A program made the translations under genes and the position numbers. Source: Amycolatopsis iheyensis (GTDB lineage Bacteria > Actinomycetota > Actinomycetes > Mycobacteriales > Pseudonocardiaceae). From it: DNA of 64,000 nt. The stretch lies in assembly GCF_024703995.1 (NCBI RefSeq), contig NZ_JAMXQV010000033.1:1-64000 (forward strand). Direction: 5' to 3'. Below, piece after piece: positions 51,818-60,671 of this stretch (position 1 is its first letter; each line of letters opens with the position of its first letter). Under the pieces are notes generated by a model. The model was not told where the DNA came from and made no database searches. It was given only the letters and a program-made list of their open reading frames with translations.

Positions 51818-54160
51818 GTGAACAACGACCGCACGTCACCCGGCCGGCGGCCGGACCCACGTCGGCGCACCCGGCGGCCCGTCTCGCGCGCGGGGTTGCT
51901 GGGCAGCGAGCCGGAGCTGATCACCCACCACGCGCACAACGGCACCGAGCCGGACGAGCCGCCGACCGTGCCGATCCTGCGGCCGCGACCCGGGCAGCCG
52001 CCACGCCGGCCGCGTCCGCTCACTGACGGAGACCTGCGGAAACGGCGTTGGCGGCGGATCCGGCGGGTCGCGTACGTGGTCGCCGGGTTGTTCTTCGCCG
52101 TGCCCGCGGTCGCGTTCCTGATCACGTACTTCGCCGTCGACGTCCCCTCGCCGGAGACCGTCGCGCAGGCGCAGGGCCAGGCCGTGACCTACCTCTACAG
52201 CGACGGCACCGAGATGGGCAAGGACGTGCCGACCGGCGGCAACCGGCAGATCCTGGCGGCGAACCAGATCCCGGACGTCGTGAAGAAGGCCGTGATCGCG
52301 ACGGAGGACGCGTCGTTCGAGACCAACTCGGGCTTCGACGTCGGCGGCATCCTGCGGGCGGCGTACAACCAGGTCACCGGCGGGACCGGTGGCGGCTCGA
52401 CGATCTCGCAGCAGTACATCAAGAACGCTTCCGGCGACGACGACCCGACGCTGACGCGCAAGTGGGTCGAGCTCGCGAAGTCGTTCAAGATGAACCAGAC
52501 CTACGAGAAGGCGGACATCATCACCGCCTACCTCAACATCATCTACTTCGGCCGCGGCGCCTACGGGATCCAGGCGGCGGCGCAGGCCTACTTCGGCAAG
52601 GACGTCGGGCAGCTCGACTACTCGCAGGCCGCGCTGCTGGCCGGGCTGATCCAGCAGCCGGGCCGGTCGGAGAACACCGCCGTGGCCACCGGCCGGTGGA
52701 ACACCGCGCTCGACCGGATGCTGAAGAACGGCTACCTGACCCCGGCCCTGCGTGCCGCGGCGAAGTTCCCGGCCCCGATCCCGCTCAAGGAGAGCCGGCA
52801 GGCGGGCGCGCTGAACCCGTTCATCAAGAAGCAGGTCAAGGCCGAGCTGGCCGCGCAGGGGATCGACGAGCAGAAGTACTACTCGGGTGGGTTCCAGGTG
52901 TTCACGACCATCGACCCGGGCGCGCAGCAGTCGGCCGAGAAGGCGGTCGCCGAGGGCATGGCGGAGCAGACCGACGACCGGATCCTGAACGCGCTGGTCG
53001 CGGTCGATCCCAAAACCGGCGGCGTGCTCGCGTACTACGGCGGCGAAGCGATCGTGAAGGGCCCGAACGGCGAGGACCAGGCCGGCCGCGACTGGGCGGA
53101 CGAGGCGCACAACCCCGGGTCGTCGATGAAGCCATTCGACCTGGCGGCGTTCCTGAAGCTCGGCCGCGGCCTCGACGCGCGCTTCGACGGCACGTCACCG
53201 CGCACGTTCCCGGGTGTCGACCTGCCGATCCGCAACGCGGGTGACAGCAGCAGCTGCTCGCAGCAGTGCACCGTGGGGGAAGCGATGCAGCGGTCGACGA
53301 ACACGGTGTTCTACGACATGGTCCTCAACGTGACGAAGCCGTCCGGGGTGGCGGAAGCGGCGCAGGAGGCGGGCATCCGCACGGCGGACAACGGCGGCCG
53401 CAGCAAGCTGTTCACCGGCGACAACAACATCTCGATCGGCGGCGGCGACACCCAGGTGACCGCGGCGGACATGGCGTCGGGCTACGCGACGTTCGCGGCC
53501 GGCGGCATCCAGCGCGACCGCCACTTCGTCCAGAAGGTGACGAACGCGAACGGCGAAACCGCTTACGAGGCCAAGGATCGCTCGACCGACGCCTTCGCCG
53601 ACAACGACCCGCAGAAGAGCGCGCAGATCGCCGGGAACGTGACGGCGGCGCTGGCCCCGGTGATCCAGTTCTCCCGGCTGAGCTGCCCGACCGGCCACGA
53701 ATGCGCCGGGAAAACCGGTACGCAGCAACACACCCCGCAGAACGACGAGCCCGCGTCGGCGGCGAACGCGAACTCGCAGACGTGGATGGTGGGCTACACG
53801 CCGTCGGTGTCCGCGGCGGTCTGGGTGGGCAGTGACGGCGACAAGGCGTTGCGCGGCCCGAACGGCGCCCCGCTGTTCGGCTCGACGCTCGCGGGCCCGA
53901 TCTGGGACCGGTTCATGCAGCTGTACCTGTCGGGCCGGCCGGGCGAGCGCTTCGACCGCGTGGCGGCGATCAGCTCGCCGCAGGACCGGGTGCAGGTGCA
54001 GGTCCAGCAACCGGACCAGCAGCAACAGCGGCAACAACAGCAGCAGGACCAACGGCTCCAGGGGCAGCCGGGCGACCAGCGGCAGCTGGATCAGTTCCGC
54101 CAGTTCCAGCAGCGGCTGCAGGAGCTGCAGGACCGGCAACGGGGGAAGAAGAGGCCGTGA
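51818..54160 (+). CDS. Class A penicillin-binding protein (third of three)
   Basis: A 780-residue paralogue with the shortest cytoplasmic tail (1-80), which still holds ELITHHAHNG at 34-43. The membrane helix is about 84-106. Catalytic regions are ATEDASFETNSGFD and GGSTISQQYIKNA in the glycosyltransferase, then SSMK, STN and KTGT in the transpeptidase. The C-terminal 60 residues are glutamine-rich (QQPDQQQQRQQQQQDQRLQG), unlike the other two. GTG at 51818 follows GGAGG at 7 nt. It is apparently catalytic. Confidence 0.93.
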   Translation: MNNDRTSPGRRPDPRRRTRRPVSRAGLLGSEPELITHHAHNGTEPDEPPTVPILRPRPGQPPRRPRPLTDGDLRKRRWRRIRRVAYVVAGLFFAVPAVAFLITYFAVDVPSPETVAQAQGQAVTYLYSDGTEMGKDVPTGGNRQILAANQIPDVVKKAVIATEDASFETNSGFDVGGILRAAYNQVTGGTGGGSTISQQYIKNASGDDDPTLTRKWVELAKSFKMNQTYEKADIITAYLNIIYFGRGAYGIQAAAQAYFGKDVGQLDYSQAALLAGLIQQPGRSENTAVATGRWNTALDRMLKNGYLTPALRAAAKFPAPIPLKESRQAGALNPFIKKQVKAELAAQGIDEQKYYSGGFQVFTTIDPGAQQSAEKAVAEGMAEQTDDRILNALVAVDPKTGGVLAYYGGEAIVKGPNGEDQAGRDWADEAHNPGSSMKPFDLAAFLKLGRGLDARFDGTSPRTFPGVDLPIRNAGDSSSCSQQCTVGEAMQRSTNTVFYDMVLNVTKPSGVAEAAQEAGIRTADNGGRSKLFTGDNNISIGGGDTQVTAADMASGYATFAAGGIQRDRHFVQKVTNANGETAYEAKDRSTDAFADNDPQKSAQIAGNVTAALAPVIQFSRLSCPTGHECAGKTGTQQHTPQNDEPASAANANSQTWMVGYTPSVSAAVWVGSDGDKALRGPNGAPLFGSTLAGPIWDRFMQLYLSGRPGERFDRVAAISSPQDRVQVQVQQPDQQQQRQQQQQDQRLQGQPGDQRQLDQFRQFQQRLQELQDRQRGKKRP

Positions 54161-54203
54161 CGTCGGCGCTGGGGGTCACCGGCGTCACGGCCAGAACTGG
54201 GGG

Positions 54204-55247
54204 TCAGAGCTTGATGACCGTTCCTTCGACACCCGAGCGGTGCGCCGCCTCGATCACGCGCAGGGCTTCGACCGACGACACCGGGTCGACGGGAAGCTCC
54301 CCTTCGCCACGCAGCGCGTCACGCACCTGGGCGTAGAACTGCTCGTAGCGGCCCACCTCGGTCGGGACCGTCTTGACGTCGTTGCCGATGCCGATCTTGC
54401 CCGCGTCGGCCGCCGGTTCGACACCCCAGCCGTCGTCGCCGGGACGCACGCCCGACTTGATCTGCGGCTCCTGCACGTCGAGGCCGTACTTCGTGAACGT
54501 CGCCTGGTCGCCGAGCACCCGGAAGCGCGGGTTCTGCGTGCCCGCGAGCGCCGACGCCCACAGGTGGGACCGGACGCCGTTGGCGTGCTTCAGCGCGACG
54601 AAGACGTCGTCGTCGACCTGGACGCCGGCGCGGCGGCGGTCGGTCTCCGCGTACACCTGCGTGACCGGGCCGAACAGCTGCAGGGCCTGGTCGACGATGT
54701 GCGCGCCGAGGTCGTAGAGCAGCCCGCCGGCTTCCGCCGGGTCGCCGAACTCGCGCCAGTTGTCCTTGGGCTTGGGCACCCAGCGGTCGTAGCGGGACTC
54801 GAAGCGGAAGACGTCGCCGAGCTTGCCGGACTCGAGCACCTTCTTGACGGTGAGGAAGTCCGAGTCGAGCCGCCGGTTCTGGAACACCGTCAGGCCGACA
54901 CCGGCCGCCTTCGCCGCGGCGACGACCTGCTCGGCCTCGAGCGCGGTCGGCGCGAACGGCTTGTCGACGACCACCGGCAGCCCGGCTTCGATCGCCCGCA
55001 GCGCGAGCGGCACGTGGGTGCGGTTGGGCGTGCTGACGACGACGAGGTCGAGGTCGCCGGCCCGCTCGAACAACGCGTTGGCGTCCGGCACGACCTCCGC
55101 GCCAGGGTGGTCGGCGCGGGCCTGGGCGGCGTTGCCCGACGTCGTGATGACCGCGGGCAGCATGCCGGGCGTCGCCGCGACCAGCGGCGCGTGGAACACG
55201 CGCCCGCCGATGCCGTAGCCCAGGATGCCCACATGCAAGTCCGCCAT
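54204..55247 (-). CDS. Gfo/Idh/MocA-family oxidoreductase
   Basis: A 347-residue NAD(P)-dependent sugar-type dehydrogenase. The Rossmann loop is GILGYGIGGRVFHAP. The EKP-like motif is VVDKPFAPTALEAEQ, and the catalytic helix is GGLLYDLGAHIVDQALQLFG with its His. It resembles YdgJ-like members. ATG at 55247 follows GAGGG. It is divergent from a ROK repressor 55 bp away, which suggests a substrate-induced catabolic gene. The sugar or polyol is unknown. Confidence 0.9.
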   Translation of the reverse strand: MADLHVGILGYGIGGRVFHAPLVAATPGMLPAVITTSGNAAQARADHPGAEVVPDANALFERAGDLDLVVVSTPNRTHVPLALRAIEAGLPVVVDKPFAPTALEAEQVVAAAKAAGVGLTVFQNRRLDSDFLTVKKVLESGKLGDVFRFESRYDRWVPKPKDNWREFGDPAEAGGLLYDLGAHIVDQALQLFGPVTQVYAETDRRRAGVQVDDDVFVALKHANGVRSHLWASALAGTQNPRFRVLGDQATFTKYGLDVQEPQIKSGVRPGDDGWGVEPAADAGKIGIGNDVKTVPTEVGRYEQFYAQVRDALRGEGELPVDPVSSVEALRVIEAAHRSGVEGTVIKL

Positions 55248-55260
55248 GACCCTCATTAAA

Positions 55261-55271
55261 CAACACTGTTG
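55261..55271. promoter_or_regulatory. Palindrome in the ROK/oxidoreductase divergent promoter
   Basis: CAACA-C-TGTTG is a perfect dyad in the middle of the 55-bp region between the two divergent starts, flanked by AT-rich sequence. It is the most likely ROK operator. Confidence 0.55.
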
Positions 55272-55302
55272 CCTAATTGGCCAGGCATGCGAGGATCGGG
55301 AG

Positions 55303-56361
55303 ATGGCGGACACCGGGGTGAACCTGCGCAACGTGCGCGAGCACAACCGTGCCCTCCTGCTCACCCACATCCTGCGCGCCGGCGGCCTCAGCCGCGTCGA
55401 GCTCGCCGAACGCACCGGGCTCACGCAGCAGGCCGTCTCCAAGATCGTGCCCGAACTCCTCGACGCCGGCCTGCTGGACGAGCAGCGTCAGCCGTCGGCG
55501 GGCGTGGGCAAGCCCCGCACGCAGCTGACCATCCGCGCCGGCGCGCGGCACTCGCTCGGCGCGCGCCTCGACCGCGACGAGTTCCGCGTGCTGCGCACCA
55601 ACCTCATCGGCGAGGTCGAGGAGACGGCCGGCGGCCCGCTCCCGGTCGGTTTCACGCCCGAGCAGGCCGTCGAAGCCATCGGCGCCACCGCGCTCGAGCT
55701 CGCGGACGGCTTCGACGTGCTCGGCCTCGGCCTCGGCTGCGTCGGCCCGCTGGACCACATCGCGGGGCTGGTCCGCGACGCGACGAGCATGCCCGGCTGG
55801 CACGACGTCCCCCTGCGCGACCTGCTCGAGAAGCGCACCGGGCTGCCGGTGCTGCTCGACAAGGACACCAACGCCGCCGCGTTCGCCCAGCTGTGGCCGC
55901 ACGGCGAGCCGACCGCGACGGCGGTGGTGCTGGTGGGCACCGGCATCGGCGTCGGCCTGCTGATCGACGGGCGGCTCTACCGCGGCCCGCGGACCAACGC
56001 GGGTGAGTTCGGGCACACCACCATCGCCTACGACGGGCCGGTCTGCGCCTGCGGGCGGCGGGGCTGCGTCGAGATCATGGCGAAGCAGGCGCCGGACACG
56101 CGGGCCGCCGCCGGCTTCCTCGGCATCGGCCTCGCCGACCTCGTCCAGGTGCTGGACCTGGAGCGGATCGTGCTGGCCGGACGCGCGGTGCGGGACGAAC
56201 CGGACGTCCACCGCGACGCCGTCTCGGCGCGGCTCGAAGAGCTGCTGCCCCTGCCGCACTGGCAACGCATCGAGGTCGTCGAAGACTCCTTCGGGGAAGA
56301 GATCGTCACGCTCGGGGCGGCCGCCGAGGTCCTGGCCTCGTACTACGCGAATCCGGCATGA
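55303..56361 (+). CDS. ROK-family transcriptional repressor
   Basis: A 352-residue NagC/XylR-type regulator. The N-terminal HTH is LSRVELAERTGLTQQAVSKI. The ROK domain has LGLGCVGPL, DKDTNAAAFAQLW, VGTGIGVGLLIDG and NAGEFGHTTI. The zinc motif is CACGRRGCVE. It should bind a sugar or sugar phosphate and release the operator upstream. ATG at 55303 has GAGGA 8 nt before it. It is divergent from the oxidoreductase gene. Confidence 0.92.
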   Translation: MADTGVNLRNVREHNRALLLTHILRAGGLSRVELAERTGLTQQAVSKIVPELLDAGLLDEQRQPSAGVGKPRTQLTIRAGARHSLGARLDRDEFRVLRTNLIGEVEETAGGPLPVGFTPEQAVEAIGATALELADGFDVLGLGLGCVGPLDHIAGLVRDATSMPGWHDVPLRDLLEKRTGLPVLLDKDTNAAAFAQLWPHGEPTATAVVLVGTGIGVGLLIDGRLYRGPRTNAGEFGHTTIAYDGPVCACGRRGCVEIMAKQAPDTRAAAGFLGIGLADLVQVLDLERIVLAGRAVRDEPDVHRDAVSARLEELLPLPHWQRIEVVEDSFGEEIVTLGAAAEVLASYYANPA

Positions 56362-56396
56362 TCGACGGCTTCACCTCGGCGCGTGGCGATCACCGC

Positions 56397-56402
56397 TAAC
56401 AT
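56397..56402 (+). promoter_or_regulatory. -10 element, GT87-type gene
   Basis: TAACAT lies 8 nt before the GTG start, again without a ribosome site, which fits a leaderless transcript. Confidence 0.4.
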
Positions 56403-56410
56403 CCGCAGTC

Positions 56411-57961
56411 GTGCCAGAGGAGACCACGCGCGAGCCGGAACCCGGCCCCGTGACGCTGACCCGGGCGGAACGGGTCGTGCCGAGCTGGAACGAGCCCCTC
56501 GCGGCGGCGGTCACCAGACCCGTCGGCGGTCCGCTGGGTGAGCACGCGGCCGTCGGCAGGCACTGGTTCTGGTCGCCGCAGCGCGTCGGCCTGCTGCTGG
56601 CCACCCTCGCGCTGATGCTCTGCTGGTTCGGCAAGGGCTCCTGCATCCAGCAGTACCAGGACTCCAGCGGCGCGACCCAGCTCGACTGGCGCGCGGGCCG
56701 TCCGTTCGTCGCGATGTGCTACTCCGACATCGTGCCGCTCTACAGCTCCGAGCGGCTCGACCGGCCGGGCACCTTCCCGTACTACACGTCGTGGAAGGAG
56801 AGCTCGCAGACCGCGGAGAACAACACCCGGTACATGGAGTACCCGGTGTTCACCGGGCTCTTCCAGTGGGCGAACGCGAAGCTCGCGGCCGGCTGGTACG
56901 CAGTCGCCGAAGCCGGCTGGCTGCCGGGCGGGCTGCCGGTGGCCATCTACTTCGACATCACCGCGCTCTTCCTGGCCATGGCCTGGCTGGTCACCGTGTG
57001 GGCGACCGGGCGGACGGTGAAACGCCGGCCGTGGGACATGGTGCTGGTGGCGATCTCGCCGCTGGTGCTGGTGCACGCGTTCACGAACTTCGACGCGATC
57101 GCGACCGCGTTCACCGCGACCGGCCTGCTCGCCTGGGCACGCAAGAAACCCCTGCTCGCCGGGCTGCTGCTCGGCCTGGGCGCGACGGCGAAGCTCTACC
57201 CGCTGTTCCTGCTCGGCGTGCTGTTCTTCCTGTGCCTGCGCGCGGGGAAGCTGACGCCGTTCTGGAAGACCGCGGCCGCCACCGTCGTGACGTGGGTGGC
57301 GGTGAACGCGCCGTTCATCCTCACCGCGACCCGCGGGTGGTGGGAGTTCTTCCGGATGAACACGCTGCGGCCGATGGACCCGGACTCGCTCTACAACGTC
57401 ATCTCCTACACCACCGGCTGGGCCGGCTTCGACGGCGTCCTGCAGAAGAACCAGTCGCCGACGTACCTGAACCTCACCGTGGCCGTGCTGTTCCTGGCCT
57501 GCTGCGCGGGCATCGCGTACCTCGCGCTCGCGGCGCCGCGAAGGCCGCGCGTCGGCCAGCTCGCGTTCCTCGTCGTGGCCGCGTTCCTGCTGACGAACAA
57601 GGTGTGGAGCCCGCAGTACTCGCTGTGGCTGGTGCCGCTGGCCGTGCTGGCGATCCCGCGCTGGCGGCTGCTGCTCGGCTGGATGCTGCTCGACGCGCTG
57701 GTCTGGGTGCCGCGGATGTTCTACTACCTCGGCGTCGACCACAAGGGCCTACCCGAGGGCTGGTTCCTCGGCACCGTCGTGGTCCGCGACCTCGCCGTCG
57801 CCGCGCTGTGCGTGCTGGTGGTCCGCGAGATCTACCGGCCGGCGACCGACCTCGTGCGCGCCGACGGCGACGACGACCCGGCCGGCGGCTTCCTCGACGG
57901 CGCCCGGGACGTGATCGTCCCGAACGCCGTCCGGCGCCGCCGGAAGGCCGTGGCCGCTTAA
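56411..57961 (+). CDS. GT87/DUF2029-type polyprenyl-linked mannosyltransferase-like membrane protein
   Basis: A 516-residue protein with 10-12 membrane helices. A short cytoplasmic N-terminus precedes the first helix (VGLLLATLALMLCWFGKGSC). An extracytoplasmic loop with DIVPLYSSERLDRPGTFPYY carries the acidic residues expected of a GT-C glycosyltransferase; TNFDAIATAF and GLGATAKLYPLFLLG match family 87. Members add mannose or arabinose from a lipid donor. It corresponds in position to M. tuberculosis Rv0051. The acceptor is unknown. Its stop overlaps the convergent nfo by 4 nt. Confidence 0.85.
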   Translation: MPEETTREPEPGPVTLTRAERVVPSWNEPLAAAVTRPVGGPLGEHAAVGRHWFWSPQRVGLLLATLALMLCWFGKGSCIQQYQDSSGATQLDWRAGRPFVAMCYSDIVPLYSSERLDRPGTFPYYTSWKESSQTAENNTRYMEYPVFTGLFQWANAKLAAGWYAVAEAGWLPGGLPVAIYFDITALFLAMAWLVTVWATGRTVKRRPWDMVLVAISPLVLVHAFTNFDAIATAFTATGLLAWARKKPLLAGLLLGLGATAKLYPLFLLGVLFFLCLRAGKLTPFWKTAAATVVTWVAVNAPFILTATRGWWEFFRMNTLRPMDPDSLYNVISYTTGWAGFDGVLQKNQSPTYLNLTVAVLFLACCAGIAYLALAAPRRPRVGQLAFLVVAAFLLTNKVWSPQYSLWLVPLAVLAIPRWRLLLGWMLLDALVWVPRMFYYLGVDHKGLPEGWFLGTVVVRDLAVAALCVLVVREIYRPATDLVRADGDDDPAGGFLDGARDVIVPNAVRRRRKAVAA

Positions 57962-58731
57962 CCCAGCTTTTCCCGCAGGTAGGCGATGTCGGTGGCCTGG
58001 CCGTCGGCCGGCGTCTCGACGACGACCGGCGCGCCCGCGGCGCGGGCGACCTCGACCAGCACGTCCGGGTCGATGGTGCCTTCGCCCTCGACGACGTTGG
58101 CGTGCCGGTCCCGGGTCGAGCCGAACTCGTCGCGGGAGTTGTTGAGGTGCACGAGGTCGATCCGGCCGGTGATGCCCTTGACCTTCTCGACGGCGGTCGC
58201 GAGGTCCCAGCCCGCGGCGAACGCGTGGCAGGTGTCCAGGCAGAACCCGGCGCCGAACTCGCCGACCTTGTCCCACAGCCGCGCGATCACCTCGAGGTCG
58301 CGGGTCATCGCGTTCTCGCCGCCGGCGGTGTTCTCGATCAGGATCGGGACCTTGAAGCCGCCCTTCTCCTGCTCGCGCTCGAAGAGCTTGCGCCAGTTGT
58401 CGAGGCCGGCCTCGACGTCGTCCTTCTCCCCGATGTGCCCGCCGTGCACGATCAGGCCCTTCGCGCCGATCGCCGCGGCGCCGTCCGCGTGCTGCGTGAC
58501 GTTCTTACGGGATGGGATGCGGATCCGGTTGTTCAGCGAAGCCACGTTGATGAGGTAGGGAGAGTGGATGAACACCTCGACGGGGTCGGCCGCGATGGCC
58601 TCGCCGTGGGGGTGTGGCTTCGGGGCCTTCCAGCCCTGCGGGTCCGAGAGGAAGAACTGGACGACGTCGGCTTTGCGCTCGGCGACCGCGGTCAACGGGT
58701 CGTCGTCACGGACATGGGCGCCAATCAGCAT
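57958..58731 (-). CDS. nfo: Endonuclease IV (apurinic/apyrimidinic)
   Basis: A 257-residue AP endonuclease for base-excision repair, a TIM barrel with a trinuclear zinc site. Ligand regions seen are GAHVRDDDP, VEVFIHSPYLINVAS, LIVHGGHIGE, PILIENTAGG, GFCLDTCHAFAAGWD, LVHLNNSRDEFGS, DRHANVVEGEG and VVVETPAD. ATG at 58731 lies 7 nt after TAGCGT; GTG at 58740 is possible. The length fits the actinobacterial form. Confidence 0.93.
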   Translation of the reverse strand: MLIGAHVRDDDPLTAVAERKADVVQFFLSDPQGWKAPKPHPHGEAIAADPVEVFIHSPYLINVASLNNRIRIPSRKNVTQHADGAAAIGAKGLIVHGGHIGEKDDVEAGLDNWRKLFEREQEKGGFKVPILIENTAGGENAMTRDLEVIARLWDKVGEFGAGFCLDTCHAFAAGWDLATAVEKVKGITGRIDLVHLNNSRDEFGSTRDRHANVVEGEGTIDPDVLVEVARAAGAPVVVETPADGQATDIAYLREKLG

Positions 58732-58845
58732 GGCGAGCACGCTACTCCGGGTTCTCTTTTCCCCTGCGGGACCGCTTGGTGACGCTCGTGGAGTACCGTG
58801 AGCGCGTTCCGTGATCCAGATTGGTCCGACTGCCGGAGGGCATCG

Positions 58846-59646
58846 ATGGGGAAGCACGTCGCCCGGATCACCGCACTGGGGTTCACCGTCGCCGCGTCGG
58901 CCGCGCTGGCGATGCCGGGCGTGGCGAGCGCCGACCCCAGCCCGACCCTCGGCGGTGACTGCGCGGCCACCCTGCAGAACGGCCAGGCCCGCGACGCGAA
59001 GACGGGCCTGGTGCTCGACGCGGGTGCCCCGCTGAACGCCCCGAACCGGCTCACGGTCGGCCTCGACTCCAGCGCGAAGAACACCAACGGCTCGGCGCCG
59101 CTGCTCACCCTCCCGGTCGGCGACACGGTGCGGGCGCTCGGCGTCGGCGACGTGCCGGTGGTCGGCGACGCGGCGGCCAAGGGCGTCTGCCCGGTCGCGC
59201 AGGGCGTGGTGAACACCGTCGGCGACGTGACCCAGGGTGTGGCGGGGGAGCTGCCGCCGCTGCCGATCCCGCCGAACCCGGCCCCGCCCGCGCCGCCGAC
59301 CCCGCCGACCCCGCCGGGACAGACACCCCCGGGCCAGACCCCGCCCGGCGACAGCACCGGCCCGGTCACCACCGGCCCCGGTGGCGCCGGCCTGCCGGGC
59401 GACGCCATTTCGGGCATCTTCAGCAACGCCTCCCTGCTGCCCGGCAGCCTGGTGCAGGCGCCGGTGATCGCGCAGATCATCCCCGGCCAGGAAGTCCCGA
59501 CGGTCGACGAGCAGAAGTCCGGCACCGCGGAGGCGCTGCCCGGCGTCACACCGCCGGCGAAGCTGCCGATGCTGCTCGCCGTGCTGGCGCTGGCGATCGT
59601 CGCGGCGGCGCTCGTCCGGGCCTGGATCCGCCGGAAGCCCGCCTGA
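58846..59646 (+). CDS. Secreted, C-terminally anchored protein A
   Basis: A 266-residue protein with a signal peptide (residues 1-29, ending GVASA-DPS) and a mature domain with two cysteines (GGDCAATLQN and KGVCPVAQG). A proline-rich linker follows (PPLPIPPNPAPPAPPTPPTP), and a C-terminal membrane helix (LPMLLAVLALAIVAAALVRA) with a short basic tail. ATG at 58846 follows GGAGGG. It is the first of three related genes in a row. Its function is unknown. The layout suggests a cell-wall-spanning surface protein. Confidence 0.8.
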   Translation: MGKHVARITALGFTVAASAALAMPGVASADPSPTLGGDCAATLQNGQARDAKTGLVLDAGAPLNAPNRLTVGLDSSAKNTNGSAPLLTLPVGDTVRALGVGDVPVVGDAAAKGVCPVAQGVVNTVGDVTQGVAGELPPLPIPPNPAPPAPPTPPTPPGQTPPGQTPPGDSTGPVTTGPGGAGLPGDAISGIFSNASLLPGSLVQAPVIAQIIPGQEVPTVDEQKSGTAEALPGVTPPAKLPMLLAVLALAIVAAALVRAWIRRKPA

Positions 59647-59650
59647 GGTT

Positions 59651-59718
59651 CACCCAGGGTCACGCCCGCTTCCACTCGAATGCCGGACATTTCTGAGCGA
59701 GCGGGCGTCACTCGGGTG
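59651..59718. repeat. Long imperfect inverted repeat
   Basis: The arm at 59651-59670 pairs with 59700-59718 over about 16 of 20 positions, with ACGCCCGCT/AGCGGGCGT perfect and a 29-nt spacer. It starts just after gene A and ends before a TAACGT box, so it may terminate gene A or be an operator of gene B. Confidence 0.5.
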
Positions 59719-59768
59719 CCTTAACGTCGTTGTCCTGGGGAGAGGCCGACAGACAAGGGGCAACCAGC

Positions 59769-60671
59769 ATGGGCGAACGGACACGGAGGGCAACGGCGGT
59801 CGGAGCGACGGCGTTCGTCCTGGCCGGTTCGGCCGTGCTCGGCCTGCCCGGAAACGCCTCGGCGGCCGAGACGAAGACCGTGCCCTGCGGCAGCACCGTG
59901 GACGCCAAGCCCGGCGACACCGTCAAGGGCACCACTCCGCTGCTCGGCATCCCGCTCAACCTGGGCGTGGTCACCGAAGGCACCAAGGTGCTGACCGGAA
60001 CGATCAACGCCCTCCTCGGCACGCTCTGCAACGTCACCGTCCACGTGGTGGACGCGGTCGTCGCCCCGGTCCCGGTGATCGGCGCCCCGGCGGCCAGCGC
60101 GGTCAACCAGGGGGTCGAAGGCCTGACCAGCGGCGCACAGCAGGGGCTGAGCGCGGTGACCGGTGGCGGCAAGCAGCAGTCGCCGGGTACCGGTGGCAAC
60201 CAGCAGCAGCCACCGGCCCAGGGCGGGACCGGGGGCGCGCCGCAGGGCGGCACCCCGGCGGGCGGCACGGGCATCCCCGAAGCGAACAGCCCGCTGCTCC
60301 CCGGCTTCTCGGGCAGCCCGGCGTTCGGCGGCTTCCCGTTCACCCTCGGCACGGGCTACGCGCCGATGCGCGACTACAGCGGCATCCCCTTCGCGACGGC
60401 CGGGTTGTTCACGCCGTCACCGGCGATCCGGTACGGCAGCCAGATCCCGGGGTACGCGCCGCAGTACGGCCTCAACGGCCCGGACGGCACAGCGTCGTCC
60501 GGCAACGCGGGCATCCAGACGGCCGGCCAGGCCGAGGCGCTACCGTCCGCATCGGGCGGTTTCACGAACGGGTCGAACCTGCCGCTGCTGATCGCGGTGC
60601 TGGCACTCTCCGGAGTCAGTGCGGGCCTCGTCCGCACTTGGGTGCTCCGCCGAATGGCCGCTGCGAATTGA
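59769..60671 (+). CDS. Secreted, C-terminally anchored protein B
   Basis: A 300-residue relative of protein A. The signal peptide (1-33) ends NASAAET. Two cysteines lie in VPCGSTVDA and GTLCNVTVH. A Gly/Gln/Pro-rich linker follows, then the motif YAPMRDYSGIPFATAG, shared with protein C. The C-terminal helix is LPLLIAVLALSGVSAGLVRT followed by WVLRRMAAAN. ATG at 59769 has AAGGGG upstream. Its function is unknown. Confidence 0.8.
   Translation: MGERTRRATAVGATAFVLAGSAVLGLPGNASAAETKTVPCGSTVDAKPGDTVKGTTPLLGIPLNLGVVTEGTKVLTGTINALLGTLCNVTVHVVDAVVAPVPVIGAPAASAVNQGVEGLTSGAQQGLSAVTGGGKQQSPGTGGNQQQPPAQGGTGGAPQGGTPAGGTGIPEANSPLLPGFSGSPAFGGFPFTLGTGYAPMRDYSGIPFATAGLFTPSPAIRYGSQIPGYAPQYGLNGPDGTASSGNAGIQTAGQAEALPSASGGFTNGSNLPLLIAVLALSGVSAGLVRTWVLRRMAAAN

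Noticed and set aside
46503..51860. Long minus-strand open frames opposite the PBP genes
   Set aside because: They are Leu/Arg/Val-rich shadows of the PBP codons with no recognisable domain; the plus-strand genes carry all catalytic motifs.
54000..54150. CAG-rich stretch that might be a microsatellite outside a gene
   Set aside because: It lies in frame inside the third PBP and encodes its glutamine-rich tail.
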